From the NCBI GenBank assembly GCA_035610835.1, contig CM069448.1, positions 14,446,462 to 14,510,461 of the forward strand: a stretch of DNA of 64,000 bases, in the 5' to 3' direction. Under the pieces are notes generated by a model. That model was not told the origin of the DNA, ran no database searches, and was given only the letters and a program-made list of their open reading frames with translations. The DNA is from Ophiura sarsii (lineage: Eukaryota; Echinodermata; Ophiuroidea; Amphilepidida; Ophiuridae). A program made the position numbers and the translations under genes. Shown here one piece after another: positions 47,901 to 57,153 of this stretch (positions are counted from its first letter, which is position 1; each line of letters begins with the position of its first letter).

Positions 47901-50900
47901 TAGCCATTGAACAAAGTGCTCAATACCGTAAACGGTATACGCTCTTTGCTACTTAATTATCCTACTTTGAGAGAGATTGAGCAATTCAATATTAAAGATT
48001 ATTAACAAAACGCTGTCATTGCATAAAAACTAGAAACACTAAACTCTGGAAATACAATTGTTATTGAAATCGTTCTAATTGACAGAGTCTTTTGATTTAT
48101 AAAACAAGCTCTAACATTAGGTTTATCCAATGGATTTTGATGATTAGTTGCTGTAAGTATTCTATGTGCTTTACTTGAACTCAGTGTAAACTCACAAAGT
48201 GAGATTTGACTTCTTAAATGGTTTAAAAACAGATCGTTTGCGTCACTGTTATTGAAGCAGAAGCCACTGTTATGGGAGCAGAATTCTGCTCTACGATCTT
48301 TTCGTATGTACTTTTTGGTCTCAAAAACATTTAATTAACACTCTTTATAGTTAATAAATGAACTGATCTGAACTTCATCATCAATAGTTGTAGCCTAGTA
48401 AATTAGATACATTGGATCATCAGACAATCGTAGGCCTTGTATTGGTAACACAAAATAAAATAGCCAAAAACGGTACAGGGTTAATGCACAGTCAAAACCC
48501 AGTTTCCGTTACGATATTATACTAACATTAGTTCATGAATATCGTCAATATTACATGGTTAGAAAAAAATGCTTAATGCCAAAACGGCAAAGCGTAATAA
48601 CAATCCAGAAGTAAAGACCTTCCGGAAAAGGAGTCGTTTTTAAAAGCGTCAATCATAGCTTTCAAAACGTTTCATTCAAATAAACGGTTATGCGATTAAC
48701 GCTGGCATGTTCTATCTCCCCGAACTACCAGCAAAATTTGCTATTTTTTTTGAAACAATTTGATATGATAAAAAATTTGAAAAAACCCAATGTTTTTTAA
48801 TTTTTAAATGTTTGCGAACATTTCGAAAAATGTTGACAATTCCCGTCTCGCCGGCCCGCCGACCCAGGCTACCTGAGAGGTCCGTTTGCCCATACAAGGA
48901 CCGACACAGGCTACCTGAGAGGTCCGTTTGCCCATACAAGGCCCGACCGACCCAGGCTACCTTAGAGGACCGTTTGCCCATACAAGGCCCGACCGACCCA
49001 GGCTACCTGAGAGTCCGTTTGCCCATACAAGGCCCGACCGACCCAGGCTACCTGAGAGGTCCGTTTGCCCATACAAGGCCCGACCGACCCAGGCTACCTG
49101 AGAGGTCCGTGTGCCCATACAAGGCCCGACCGACCCAGGCTACCTGAGAGGTCCGTTTGCCCATACAAGGACCGCCCCAGGCTACCTGAGAGGTCCGTTT
49201 GCCCATACAAGGACCGACCCAGGCTACCTGAGAGGTCCGTTTGCCCATACAAGGACCGCCCCAGGCTACCTGAGAGGTCCGTTTGCCCATACAAGGACCG
49301 CCCCAGGCTACCTGAGAGGTCCGTTTGCCCATACAAGGACCGACCCAGGCTACCTGAGAGGTCCGGTTGCCCATACAAGGACCGCCCCAGGCTACCTGAG
49401 AGGTCCGTTTGCCCATACAAGGACCGACCCAGGCTACCTGAGAGGTCCGGTTGCCCATACAAGGACCGACCCAGGCTACCTGAGAGGTCCGTTTGCCCAT
49501 ACAAGGACCGACCCAGGCTACCTGAGAGGTCCGGTTGCCCATACAAGGACCGACCCAGGCTACCTGAGAGGTCCGTTTGCCCATACAAGGACCGACCCAG
49601 GCTACCTGAGAGGTCCGTTTGCCCATACAAGGACCGACCCAGGCTACCTGAGAGGACCGTTTGCCCATACAAGGACCGACCCAGGCTACCTGAGAGGTCC
49701 GTTTGCCCATACAAGGGTGGTTTTCTCGTCGCCTGATCCAAATTGTTCGACAGGTACACTATTGTGAACCTAATAGTATAGCCTAGGACATGTACGGTTT
49801 GACCTAGAAAAAATTGCAACACAAATGATTTTTGTTGTAATTGTTTCAAAATGCCCTTCCGAACATTATATCAAAAATTGATAAAATCTGAAGTTGGGGA
49901 AAAATGCTAATTTGCATAACAATATATGGGTACATTTAGCCATATTAGTCGGGTATATACATGGGTTACCGTGCACCCCCACTACCCAGGACTCACCCAA
50001 ACCAACTTTTTTGACTCTTTTCATTGTCCCAAAACATAGTCAGGATATAACAATTTCGTGTTATTCAAGATGGCGTCCAAAATGGCCGCCAACACGGCTC
50101 AAATTTCATAAAATGACATACATGTATAGCAATCAAAATGCGTGGTGAAAGTATAGTTTTAATAGTGGGATGTATGTATTAGACAACTAGAGACTCATAT
50201 CCAGTAGTTTTGCTTTGTTAACATACCAAAATCCAAGATGGCCGCCAAAAAATTACATAAAATGTAAAATTACATAAAATAGCATATATCAACCAACATG
50301 TATGATCAGAGTATAGTTTTAACAATGGAATGTATGTTATACCACTAGAAACTAATATCTAGTATTTTGGCTTTGTAAACATACTTGCAATCCGAAATGG
50401 CCGCCAAAATGGCACTAAATATTGTGAAAATCCATAAAATGGGATGATATCAACCAAATTGTATGTATTAGACCACTAGTAATTCATATCCAGATTTGTT
50501 GCTTTGTAATCACATACTTTAAGTCCAAAATTGCTGCCATAATGGCCGTTGTCAATGTAAAAATAGTCTATAAGAGTGTATACTATTGCATCGCATTCAC
50601 CAAATACAATTTAGTATTATGTTCTAAACTGCTAAGATATTGCTTTTAGTTATATAAGACCCTCCTCTGTGACAATTTGATTCGGTTTCACTTTCCAAAA
50701 TGGCTGCCAGATGGTTGAAGTTGATGCTAAATGACCTTAATCAATTGTTTTGTATTGTAAATGAACATACTGTGTAATACCAATACAATACCCCAAATAT
50801 AATGGGAGATCATTCACTATATATAAAGCCTTGGGCTGTAGATCTAGTTTGGGTATTTATAAAATATCCGGATTGCTGCAAAAGGTTAAAATAACTTAAA

Positions 50901-53900
50901 TTCAGTAGTATTAGTTCATTGTGTAAGTGTTACATTTATTAATAAATTATTATATCTAGGCCCTATAGCTTTTAATCTACTCAGTAAACGTATTTGCATA
51001 CTCTTTAAGTATATGACAAGGTATGATTGAATGGCATAGACTCCATTTTTACAATGTAATGTTATTAAGATGGCCATCATAATGACCTTTAAAATTACTT
51101 CCAATTGGTCAATAAAATTACCCGCTATAAATGGTCAAAATATTTACCAAGGTGGTCACCAATTGATCAACATATGGTCAGAAATAGCCGGTTAATTTCA
51201 GATATTATAACAGTAAGTAAAGGATATTGGATACTATCTCTGATTATTATTTTCATTGATAAATTCATACAACTAACGATGTATGGTTGGTCATAAATAC
51301 AGGTTTAACTATGCAAACAAGGTCTTTAAAAACAGGGAAATACTAATACATGAGCTTAGTTTTCTTTACCATCTTTGGTTCAAAATATTAACTCTAGACA
51401 ACCTACATGTACATCTACACAGCCTGCTTGTTGATCCGATTGGATGAATAATTTGTATTACTAAGGTTGGTTCAAGTCAATGATTAACACCATAACTTCA
51501 CCACGGATCTGCTCTGAAAGTTACATACAGGTATTTAGTTCATATTAATAGATGATGTCGACCATATTAAGATCAATAGTGGCCACCTTAGTAATTGTTT
51601 TGACCATTTGGAGGTCGTTTTATTGTCCATTTGAGGTAAATTTAATTATATGGTCATTATGATGGCCGTCCTAATAACATTACATTGTCAAAATTATTAG
51701 TATATATCAATATTAGTATAGGCATTTACAATATTAAAAAAAAAGTAATTTAACATCAACTTAACCATCTGGCAGCCATTTTGAAAAGTCATACATTATC
51801 AAAATTGTCACAGAGATGGGTTTCATATCTAAAAGCAATAGCTTAGCAGTTTATAACATACTGTTTGGTGAATGTGCTGCAAAATTACAGCGCTTTAAGC
51901 CCTTTGGAAAAGGCGCTATATAAATACTGATTATTATTATTATAATAATACTCTTATAGACTATTTTTACAACGGCCATTTTGGCAGCCATCTTTGTTTA
52001 AAGGTATGTCATTACAATGCGAAAATACTGGATATGAGTTACTAGTGGTCTAAAACGTACATCCCATTGTTAAAACTATACTTTCATCGTACGTTTTGAT
52101 TGATATTATCCCATTTTATGGAATTTGAAATTTTTTGCGGCCATTTTGGGACCTATTATGGTGCCCGTTTTGGCAGCCATTTTGGATTTTAAGTATGTTA
52201 ACAAAGCAAACATACTTGACATGAGTTACTAGTGGTCTAATACTTACATCCCATTGTTACAACTATGTTTTCATCATACATTTTGGTTGATATTGTGCAA
52301 TTTTATGGAATTTTGACCATCATTTTGGCGGACATTTTGGATTTAAAGTATGTTAACAAAGCAAAAATACTGGATATGAGTTTCTAGTGGTCTAACACAT
52401 ACAAGTCATTGTTAAAACTATACTCTGATCATACATTTTGGTTGATATATGGAATTTTACCATTTTTGGCGGCCATTTTAGTGGCCATCTTGGATTTAGG
52501 TATGTTAACAAAGCAAAAATACAGGATATGAGTGTCTTAGGGGTCTAATACATACATCCCACTATTAAACTTTTCTTTCATCACGCATTTTGATTGCTAT
52601 ATGTCATTTTATGGAATTTGACCAGTTTTGGCGGCCATTTTGGACGCCATCTTGAATAACACGAAATTGTTTTTATTAACATCCTGAATATGTTCTAGGA
52701 CCATGAAAAGAGTCAAGAAAGTTGGGTTGGGGGAGTCCTGAGTGGTGGGGTTGCACGGTAACTCCTGTATATACCCGACTAATATGGCTAAATATACCCA
52801 TATATTGTTATGCAAATTAGCATTTTTTCCCCAACTTCAGATTTTATCAATTTTTAATATATTGTTCGGAAGAGCATTTTGAAACAATTACATCAAAAAT
52901 GGTTTATGTTGAAATTTTGTCTATTCGGTTACATGTCCTAGGCTAGTATACAGGTTTAAGATTAACGTTCTTTGATGTTTATATTATGTAGTTTTATTAC
53001 GTTGTAACTGCCTCTGGCTATTCTGACTGGCCGTAGGTCATGATATTACTGCAATAAAATGTATTTATCCATCCTTCTGTTTATCCGTTTCTATCAATTA
53101 ATTACAATGTGGATATTTATAAATAAATTGTGCGTCGTTCCTGTACATCCGGTACATCTTCCCGTACTTCAATTCAAAATAATACACATGTTATTTAATT
53201 ATTCAAATCGAACTAAACACTGATCTTTGATTTTAAAAAAAATTCCAAACTCCAAATAATAACTAAATTTTAAAAATCTAATGAAAGCATAGTTGATAAA
53301 TGATCGGAAACTTTATTTAAGGTAATTTGTTTTAAAAAGTTTATAAAGGATTATAAAGTGTTGACAAAGGATACAGTCGTATCTGAAACGTACACGTGAG
53401 TACCGTTACACTGGATCAGTATAATGAACCTTCCATATCAGATTACAATCAACGGTCCTTATGAACCTATTTGGTAACATTGATGTTTGTTGGGCGATAT
53501 TAAAACCCTTTGAACCCGATAGGTCGATTTATCGACCTATCGGAGAATGTCGTATAACCCGATAGGTCGAAAAAACTTGAGCTATTTTCAATGGGATATT
53601 TGTATGGGGATTCAACCTAGGCACATACTTTCTTATCGAATGGAATGAGCAGATGTTGCAGGAAACATAAATGTATTATTGAGAAAAGATTCAGCAACAC
53701 ATTTGTCAACAACTCATAGTAAAATATTACATTCCACATGTAATATCTGGGATGATTTTGACACCATATATTCACCATATGACTTTTGGTTGCTAGTGTA
53801 GCATTGCATGATTTCAATAATACAGACAACCTTCGCGTGACCCGTAATTGACGTTACAGGTACCATTTTATAATGCGTTATTATGGAAACATGCGTCATC

Positions 53901-54504
53901 AACCTATTAATTCATTTCCTTAACTATCATAGGCTTAGGTACTATGGTATTTATTATGGAACCCTAAATATTTGTGAGGAATTCTCATACAATAATCTTT
54001 CTTTCTTTTATGACGTTTCAGTTCGGGAAAATATCATTCACGTATATTAACATTAATGTTTTAAATACCGAAGAATGGTAACAGAATACAGATAAAGTTA
54101 TATTGCTGTTGTGATACAATTTTAATGATTCTTATGTTTTCTAGATCAGTTGCAAAAGATATTGAATAATTTCCTTATCGAATAATTTTTAAGTGGATAT
54201 ATTTTCAGGAATAGCTCAAAGTTTAATCCTGTGAGTTAAATACGTACAATTATTTAAAACAAAACAAACAAATAACACCACTTACATCTTTGGCCTGGTT
54301 ATAATCAGTAATGTTGGTGTTATATATCCAACTAGCGAGTGCCGATTCGTAATAGGCCACCATCGCCTGTCTATTGTATTCATCTAGAAATTCCTGCGCC
54401 TCTTTAAGATTGGTGTTTTCAGCTTCTACACCATCGGGAATTACCGCTGTCCCCAAAATCAGCGCGTTAAGTCCGCAGAAGAGGATCAAACGACTCAGGG
54501 TCAT
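29737..54504 (-). CDS. ACE-like: Angiotensin-converting enzyme-like secreted metallopeptidase (12 exons)
   Basis: Exons (5' to 3' on -): 54504-54286, 45145-44987, 43671-43578, 42915-42772, 41911-41723, 39269-39172, 38852-38680, 37226-37003, 36419-36275, 35913-35815, 30650-30528, 29935-29737. Phases match throughout; 1866 nt give 621 residues and stop, the usual length of single-domain M2 peptidases. A hydrophobic signal peptide starts the protein. The HHEMGH zinc motif gives H376, E377 and H380, with E404 as third ligand. H346, H506, R515 and Y516 match human H353, H513, R522 and Y523. From R274 onward the landmark residues keep a constant seven-residue offset from human testis ACE. Oddity: the counterparts of Q281, K511 and Y520, which hold the substrate C-terminal carboxylate, are R274, M504 and F513. 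It ends without a membrane anchor, so it is probably secreted. By family it is a dipeptidyl carboxypeptidase; its substrate is unknown. Confidence 0.93.
30528..30650 (-). CDS. ACE-like: ACE-like exon 11
   Basis: Acceptor CTCCATAG, donor GTAAGT. Encodes [25 protein letters not shown] and SKEAGEKL; the QFQFH and CDIY motifs are diagnostic of M2 peptidases. Confidence 0.93.
30651..31111. other. ACE intron 10, 3' end, no feature seen
   Basis: AT-rich intronic sequence without a recognised repeat or coding signal. Confidence 0.35.
31112..31158 (-). ncRNA. Degenerate hammerhead-ribozyme-like motif
   Basis: On the - strand: CTGATGA, a stem II with CGT/ACG pairing across a 7-nt loop, GAAAA, a weak stem III, then A and TCAAC pairing with GTTG upstream of CTGATGA. 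It resembles the motifs at 47.4-47.7 kb but has mismatches at the base of stem I and in stem III, so it is probably inactive. Confidence 0.4.
32129..33404 (-). mobile_element. 5'-truncated LINE insertion with 14-bp target duplication
   Basis: AGTTGATGCATAAT occurs at 32129-32142 and 33391-33404. Between them, the + strand begins with a T run (32142-32150), i.e. a short poly(A) tail on the - strand. At the other end the - strand keeps an open frame (about 33370 to 33170) ending in residues like [16 protein letters not shown], resembling the C-terminus of LINE or other retroelement polyproteins. The AT-rich satellite (32160-32960) is therefore in the 3' part of the retroposed RNA. Confidence 0.65.
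32160..32960 (+). repeat. AT-rich satellite (ACATTTTCATATGCTTTTCA units)
   Basis: Many variants of CATTTTCATATG-CTTTTCAGCATGTTTACA. A larger block (about 32226-32420) recurs at about 32475-32720. Open frames rich in Phe and His are a by-product. Confidence 0.9.
33405..34070. other. ACE intron 10 segment with a 15-G tract
   Basis: No gene recognised. A G run lies at 33972-33986. CTCAACCCA (about 33885) and TGGGTTGAG (about 33916) form a short inverted pair. Confidence 0.4.
34079..34600 (-). repeat. Minisatellite of Pol III B-box-like units, 13 copies
   Basis: Alternating half-units of about 40 bp form an 81-bp period. On the - strand each half contains CACCGTTCGAGTCCCGGTG or CACCGTTCAAGTCCCGGTG. 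Both match the B-box core GWTCRANNC; one of the 13 copies has a mismatch. The flanks CACCG/CGGTG pair. Because 81 is divisible by 3, long frames open on both strands (34225-34725 +, 34607-34032 -). I treat them as artefacts. Confidence 0.85.
34814..34882 (+). repeat. Hexanucleotide GAGGTC/GAGGTT repeat
   Basis: About eleven imperfect GAGGTY units in ACE intron 10. Confidence 0.85.
35447..35758 (+). repeat. Three-copy tandem repeat, about 105 bp each
   Basis: Each unit has TCATTTTCCGTGTTGGAGT, AGCAGTATTGGTG or a variant, and TGGTCTTCAA-GTGGATA. Lies just upstream of ACE exon 10 on the template. Confidence 0.85.
35815..35913 (-). CDS. ACE-like: ACE-like exon 10 (carries M504 and F513)
   Basis: Acceptor TTCTACAG, donor GTAAAT. 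Encodes [17 protein letters not shown] and GAYSFLR. Met and Phe occupy the human Lys511 and Tyr520 positions. The His between them (human 513) is kept. Confidence 0.9.
36275..36419 (-). CDS. ACE-like: ACE-like exon 9
   Basis: Acceptor ATGTACAG, donor GTAAGT. Encodes [20 protein letters not shown] and QWRWDVFAG. The residue after WRW is Asp where human ACE has Arg489, a ligand of the first chloride ion, so that chloride site is probably absent. Confidence 0.9.
37003..37226 (-). CDS. ACE-like: ACE-like exon 8 (zinc site)
   Basis: Acceptor CATATTGCAG, donor GTATGA. Contains [17 protein letters not shown] and FHEAVGE, so both zinc histidines, the catalytic Glu and the third ligand are present at the family's normal spacing of 4 and 24 residues. 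The acceptor sequence is copied several times in the adjacent intronic tandem repeat. Confidence 0.95.
37227..37422 (-). repeat. Four-copy 49-bp repeat including the exon 8 acceptor
   Basis: Unit (on +) GCAATATGAATAACCATG, then GATCAAGTCATAATAATATAA. The first copy starts exactly at the exon 8 border, so the splice acceptor context (CATATTGCAG on -) is repeated about every 49 bp into the intron. Confidence 0.85.
37745..37892 (+). repeat. Interstitial telomere-like repeat (TTAGGG/TTAGG)
   Basis: Roughly 140 bp of mixed TTAGGG and TTAGG units with a few variants in ACE intron 7. TTAGGG is the deuterostome telomere unit. This is interstitial, since single-gene exons lie on both sides. Confidence 0.9.
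37905..38150. mobile_element. Partial relative of the piggyBac-like MITE
   Basis: Shares TTGGTCAAAA, GATGCCAAA-TGGATTCTC-GATCC, ATAATTACAGCA and a GAGTCCCCCTTTA end with the right half of the 46343-47046 element. No left end is visible, so it is truncated. Confidence 0.6.
38680..38852 (-). CDS. ACE-like: ACE-like exon 7
   Basis: Acceptor CCTACAG, donor GTAGTC, phase 0 in and 2 out. Encodes the [11 protein letters not shown] helix and [14 protein letters not shown]. His346 corresponds to human His353, a substrate-backbone contact; Ala354 is replaced by Pro. Confidence 0.92.
39172..39269 (-). CDS. ACE-like: ACE-like exon 6 (carries R274)
   Basis: Acceptor TTTCTAG, donor GTACAT. Encodes [18 protein letters not shown]. 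The Arg is at the position of human Gln281 in the S2' pocket; the flanking W and IYDLVVP are conserved, so the alignment is secure. Confidence 0.9.
39559..39975. mobile_element. Foldback element, about 415 bp
   Basis: Arms of about 190 bp (39559-39750 and 39780-39975). Landmarks: GGTGTCCCGCAAGCA/TGCTTGCAGGACCC, TTATATAGAACAAAAC and its complement, and CGCGGC-ATCGAAAGTCCC-GTGTCGATGA with its complement. Located in the intron between ACE exons 5 and 6. Confidence 0.85.
39976..41722. other. ACE intron 5 remainder
   Basis: GACTGCAGAG-G-CAAG-CCCCTACTCC occurs twice (about 40748 and 40870), a short diverged duplication. A patch at 41280-41450 is GC-rich. No gene recognised. Confidence 0.4.
41723..41911 (-). 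CDS. ACE-like: ACE-like exon 5
   Basis: Acceptor CTAACAG, donor GTAAGT, phase 1 both sides. Encodes [29 protein letters not shown] and LPANVLG, all strong ACE signatures. Confidence 0.92.
42772..42915 (-). CDS. ACE-like: ACE-like exon 4
   Basis: Acceptor CCAACAG, donor GTAAGT. Encodes [18 protein letters not shown] then GFRDEVG and YVELANEVA, the conserved L-W-W-R-D-G block. A nearer AG further into the exon would also keep frame but would drop the conserved IMA segment. Confidence 0.88.
43578..43671 (-). CDS. ACE-like: ACE-like exon 3 (small, easily missed)
   Basis: Found by tracing the gap between neighbouring exons. Acceptor TGTATTTACAG, donor GTAGGT, phase 0 in and 1 out; 31 codons reading [18 protein letters not shown] and ending in TLDG. 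The YS-KVC core and a second Cys are conserved in ACE. Too short to stand out as an open frame. Confidence 0.85.
43758..44402. mobile_element. Dispersed DNA element copy 2 (TACCAGTC ends)
   Basis: Starts TACCAGTCTGCTCCGGAA and ends in the inverted TTCCGGAGCTGACTGGTA, with TA at both borders. Matches 12473-13031 in the opposite orientation. Inserted 86 bp from ACE exon 3, inside intron 2. Confidence 0.78.
44987..45145 (-). CDS. ACE-like: ACE-like exon 2
   Basis: 53 whole codons with acceptor TGCTTTAG and donor GTAGGA. Contains [14 protein letters not shown], the conserved helix preceding the YN-L-DM segment of ACE. A 9.1-kb intron separates it from exon 1. Confidence 0.88.
45477..45565. repeat. 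Short repeats of CGCCTTAACGTCAC
   Basis: Two exact copies and a related CGCCTAAACGTC copy in under 90 bp, next to the MITE. Confidence 0.7.
45653..46292. mobile_element. Nested MITE 1 (TA target)
   Basis: Inverted ends AACTCCGCACAAAAAGAAA and its counterpart CTTTTTGTGAGGTGTT, flanked by TA. Arms include ACACCCTGTGTTTTATTTCTA with its complement, and AACCTCATTTG. Absent at the matching position of copy A. Confidence 0.85.
46343..47046. mobile_element. Nested MITE 2 (TTAA target, piggyBac-like)
   Basis: 704 bp, flanked on both sides by TTAA (46339-42, 47047-50). Ends GGGGGAACTTAAGGAAGT and the inverse of GGGGGGACTTAAAGAAGT; the arms pair over about 340 bp. Copy A has a single TTAA at the matching position, as expected of an unoccupied piggyBac-type site. 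No transposase. Confidence 0.88.
47415..47458 (-). ncRNA. Hammerhead-ribozyme-like motif 1
   Basis: On the - strand: stem I AGTTGT/GCAACT (six pairs, one G-U), core CTGATGA, stem II CGC/GCG with loop ACGA, GAA, stem III ACT/AGT with loop CTG, cleavage-position A after GT. This is the order and spacing of a minimal type I hammerhead. The pair next to the core in stem II is T-T rather than the usual G-C. Such motifs are known from Penelope-like elements and retrozymes. Confidence 0.65.
47468..47511 (+). ncRNA. Hammerhead-ribozyme-like motif 2
   Basis: Opposite arm, + strand: CTGATGA, stem II CGC/GCG with loop ACAA, GAA, stem III ACT/AGT with loop TTG, A, then GCAACT. Stem I has one mismatch (AGTGGT against GCAACT). 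Confidence 0.55.
47644..47704 (-). ncRNA. Hammerhead-ribozyme-like motif 3, long stem II
   Basis: On the - strand: stem I TCGC/GCGA, core CTGACGA (position 7 is free), stem II TGGACAA/TTGTCCA (seven pairs, 15-nt loop), GAA, stem III ACT/AGT with loop CAG, A at the cleavage position. Stem II differs entirely in sequence from motif 1 yet pairs, which supports a folded RNA. Confidence 0.65.
47706..48720. other. ACE intron 1 segment bounded by ACCTTCCGGAA words
   Basis: GACCTTCCGGAA occurs at about 47629 and 48615, suggesting the ends of one non-coding element of about 1 kb that includes hammerhead motif 3. No protein remnant recognised. Confidence 0.4.
48845..49718 (+). repeat. Minisatellite, 42-46 bp unit, about 20 copies
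   Basis: Unit CAGGCTACCTGAGAGGTCCG, then TTTGCCCATACAAGG and ACCGACC. The first copies are 46 bp with an extra CCCG; from about 49165 they are 42 bp. Since 42 is divisible by 3, long open frames appear in several frames on both strands (e.g. 49065-49736 + and 49849-49094 -). They are repeat artefacts. Confidence 0.95.
49765..52968. mobile_element. 3.2-kb near-palindrome (giant foldback element)
   Basis: Both ends match in inverted orientation: TAGCCTAGGACATGTA (left) and TACATGTCCTAGGCTAG (right), then CAATTGTTTCAAAATGC, CTGAAGTTGGGGAAAAA and AATTTGCATAACAATATATG. Pairing continues through internal repeats such as AAAATGGCCGCCA to a centre near 51.35 kb, so arms are about 1.5 kb. The arms contain tandem units of about 165 bp. 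No ORF. It starts 47 bp after the minisatellite. Confidence 0.88.
51881..51949 (+). mobile_element. Short LINE/SINE-type 3' tail inside the palindrome
   Basis: TTTGGAAAAGGCGCTATATA followed by a TTATTATTAT tail, as seen at the 3' ends of L2-type LINEs and their SINEs. The left arm lacks it at the matching position (about 50575-50610), so it inserted after the arms formed. Confidence 0.55.
52969..54285. other. ACE intron 1, 5' part
   Basis: No gene. Contains the hairpin at 53516-53543; otherwise AT-rich. Confidence 0.4.
53516..53543. repeat. Perfect 12-bp hairpin
   Basis: CCGATAGGTCGA, TTTA loop, TCGACCTATCGG. A further CCGATAGGTCGA follows at about 53560. Confidence 0.85.
54286..54504 (-). 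CDS. ACE-like: ACE-like exon 1 (start, signal peptide)
   Basis: The ATG at 54504 was chosen because the next residues form a signal peptide (basic residue, then a leucine-rich core ending near GTAV). An in-frame ATG 12 codons upstream would put polar residues ahead of it. The mature N-terminus ([10 protein letters not shown] to NTNIT) matches the conserved first helices of ACE. Donor GTAAGT, phase 0. Confidence 0.85.
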
Positions 54505-55280
54505 GGTCGGTTCGATGTCGATACTAGCAACGAAAAACACCGCTGTCTGTCAATATATTTCCACTGCCACTGTTGGTTTCGTTTAACAAGTTACATTCAC
54601 GCAGTATCAGTACATAAATACATGTAAATCTACCACAGATTACTGCTATACGGCACAGTTCCTAAATGCTGTACCAGCTGTTTCACGTGTGAAAAGCTTA
54701 TCAACCATTCCTTTTACGATATTTTTGTTTGTACAAATTCCTTTTATCAATCAGAGAGTCACTATAATATAATAGACTGACATATGTTTTACTATATTAT
54801 ATATATTTACAACTTCTGTTTTATCACGCAATTAGTTGCATTGTGATATGACTAAACAAATGTCGTTATCAATGCCTGCAAATGGGAACTATACCATTGT
54901 GTGCCGAGGAAACACCCTATATTTGTGTGTGTTCTTTTAATAAATTTGACTTTCATACTATCGTGTACACATAATCAATTTGTCCTTAAAAATACGGCAA
55001 TTAAATTACTAATACGTTCACACTTGCATCATCTCTTTCACGCGTACTACGCAGTGGAATGCGTGCAAGCGGAGCTTGATAAAATCCTCATGCTAATCTA
55101 AGCAATTACGCAACACGCAATAAACGGTAACGCTACGCTCAAAGCGTAAATGGAACCGTGGTTTTGACTTAGGTGGCGTTAGCGTTCCTGTGATTGGTGA
55201 TCACTGCACCTTTTTTAATCACGCGCGAATATCTATTGGTCGAGTGTTTGTTAGCACATGTTCATAGACGAAACGCAGTA
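54505..55280. promoter_or_regulatory. ACE-like gene 5' UTR and promoter region (inferred)
   Basis: Immediately upstream of the start codon on the - strand. No TATA box at a usual distance could be assigned. Short AT-rich repeats occur at 54760-54810. The region is called from position only. Confidence 0.3.
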
Positions 55281-56439
55281 CTCACCCGCAGGGTTGCACA
55301 AAGTTGTTTCTTCCCCAGGAGCAAGGTTTTGAGCTTAACATTTCCCCACCTACCCTTACAGGTTTGATAAAAATCAGATTACAATATGTTAGCTATGGTG
55401 TTGTTTAGATGTACCAGTACCATCTATATACTAATTTTCGGTCCGTCGCCTGATTAGATAGTTCAATAATAATTTTACACTCGCGTCCCTCTTCAACTGA
55501 AAAAGCGTGGTAATTGCGCCTCTAATACACGAGCTAATTAGATAGTTCAATACCCGTTTTCCCCCGTTTTCAGACATGCGCAGAAAGGATCACATGTGAA
55601 ATTCCGAAATGTTGAATTTCTTTTACTCGGGTAGTTACTGTTCGGACACAAATTGTGGTTTTCGGAATGAGTGATGACATATGGTCTTCACCCAAAATAT
55701 TTTCTTCAGGGATATAGCTACATTTCTGTATATGCGGCTGTTTGTTATTCTTAAAGAACGCATAGTAACAAGCATTTATACGGGACTATTACGTCCAACA
55801 AATTAAAGTATTTTACGACATTTTCTAAATGTAAACAAAAACTCTTACGCAGATCTTAAAGTGACACTTTCACATTAATAACATAGATGAACGCGGAGTT
55901 TGCTAACGATAAAGAAACTGGCGGTACCATGCCAACCGTTGTTGTTGCTGCGCGACCGCGTTTAACATGGCGCACGCGATTCGGCGCACACGTAATGACG
56001 CAGACAAAGTGTGTACGCGTTTGTGGCGCAAACTGCTACATTGTAAACGGGGAATGCAGTGAAAGCAGGCAGTCCGTACGGTTGCTCCGCGGTGCATACC
56101 GTACAGTACAATAAAATGTAACGAGAGCAAGACACAATCATCCCTATTGAAAATCACGAATCTGATCATTCTAATCAGTAATGCAAACCTCTTTCTATAG
56201 GATGATTGTCACTTTTGAAACTGGACCCACGACCATTGAAATGACAATAACTCCGCTTCGCAACATCGTATCTCAACGATCGAGGTGTCAAAATACGCAG
56301 AACAAAATTATGCACTTGGTTATTGGCTTCGATTAATGCATACCCTTTCGAGCCGTTATATATTGGATCATTTCTAAGTGTTTCGATACTTTTGTGAGCA
56401 GTTTAGTACGGGTACATTGGTATGGATATGATGCCGGCA

Positions 56440-57070
56440 AATGCGGTACCTGGGTTATTAAGGCCATCGGTGAGGGGTAGGGCCTAGGCCTATTGGCAAC
56501 CGGTGCATTAAGAACACGTGGAGTACTTGGGTTTAAGGAACATGGGTATCTGTATTATTTAAGAGCACATTGGGCCTAGGCGCATGGTGTATTAAGGGTA
56601 CCATGTCACTTACAGTATATCAAGGGCACTTTAGTTACCTGCCCTGGGTACCTGAAAAAGGACATACTCTTGATATTTATATAAACATTTATAACGCTAT
56701 GATATTACTCACATTTTCCTTTTGTGGTATGACTATTACAGCCCGCTATCTTCGGCCACCGCGATTAATTCAAGTTACTTGAATGATACAGTAGGCACCT
56801 GGGTATCTCGATATAACGGCACACTGCAGTACCTGGATTATGTGGTATCCGGTGCCATTAAGGGCACCTGTGGTAACTGAATTAGGGTAGGGCTTAGGCC
56901 TATGGGGTCCCTGGATATAATGGGACAACGGGTACCTGCATTTCAGGTCACATGGGAGGCCTCCATAGGTATCTGGAAAGACAAAGGTAGGCCTACCTAC
57001 TTTAAGGCACATTTATACCTGGATTATCAAAAGCACCTGCGATATTCGGATTATTTAGGGCCCGTCTGGA
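56440..57070 (+). repeat. Degenerate repeat of GGTACCTGGATTA/AAGGGCAC words
   Basis: Variants of GTACCTGG-TTAT and AAGGGCACCTG recur every 30-60 bp with AGGCCTA words between. Not strictly periodic. Confidence 0.6.
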
Positions 57071-57153
57071 TTATGTATACATGTAGGACATGTTCTTGAT
57101 ATTGTATCAAATTTGCTTACGCTTTGTTTACTTACCTCCCCCTGAAATCTTCT

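Noticed and set aside
48845..49718. CRISPR-like array
   Set aside because: The repeats are contiguous with no unique spacers, and the genome is eukaryotic.
49065..49849. Long overlapping open frames on both strands
   Set aside because: Produced by the 42-bp minisatellite, whose length is divisible by 3; no unique sequence or start context.
29737..54504. ACE as a processed or broken pseudogene
   Set aside because: All 12 exons keep frame, splice sites are canonical and catalytic residues are intact.
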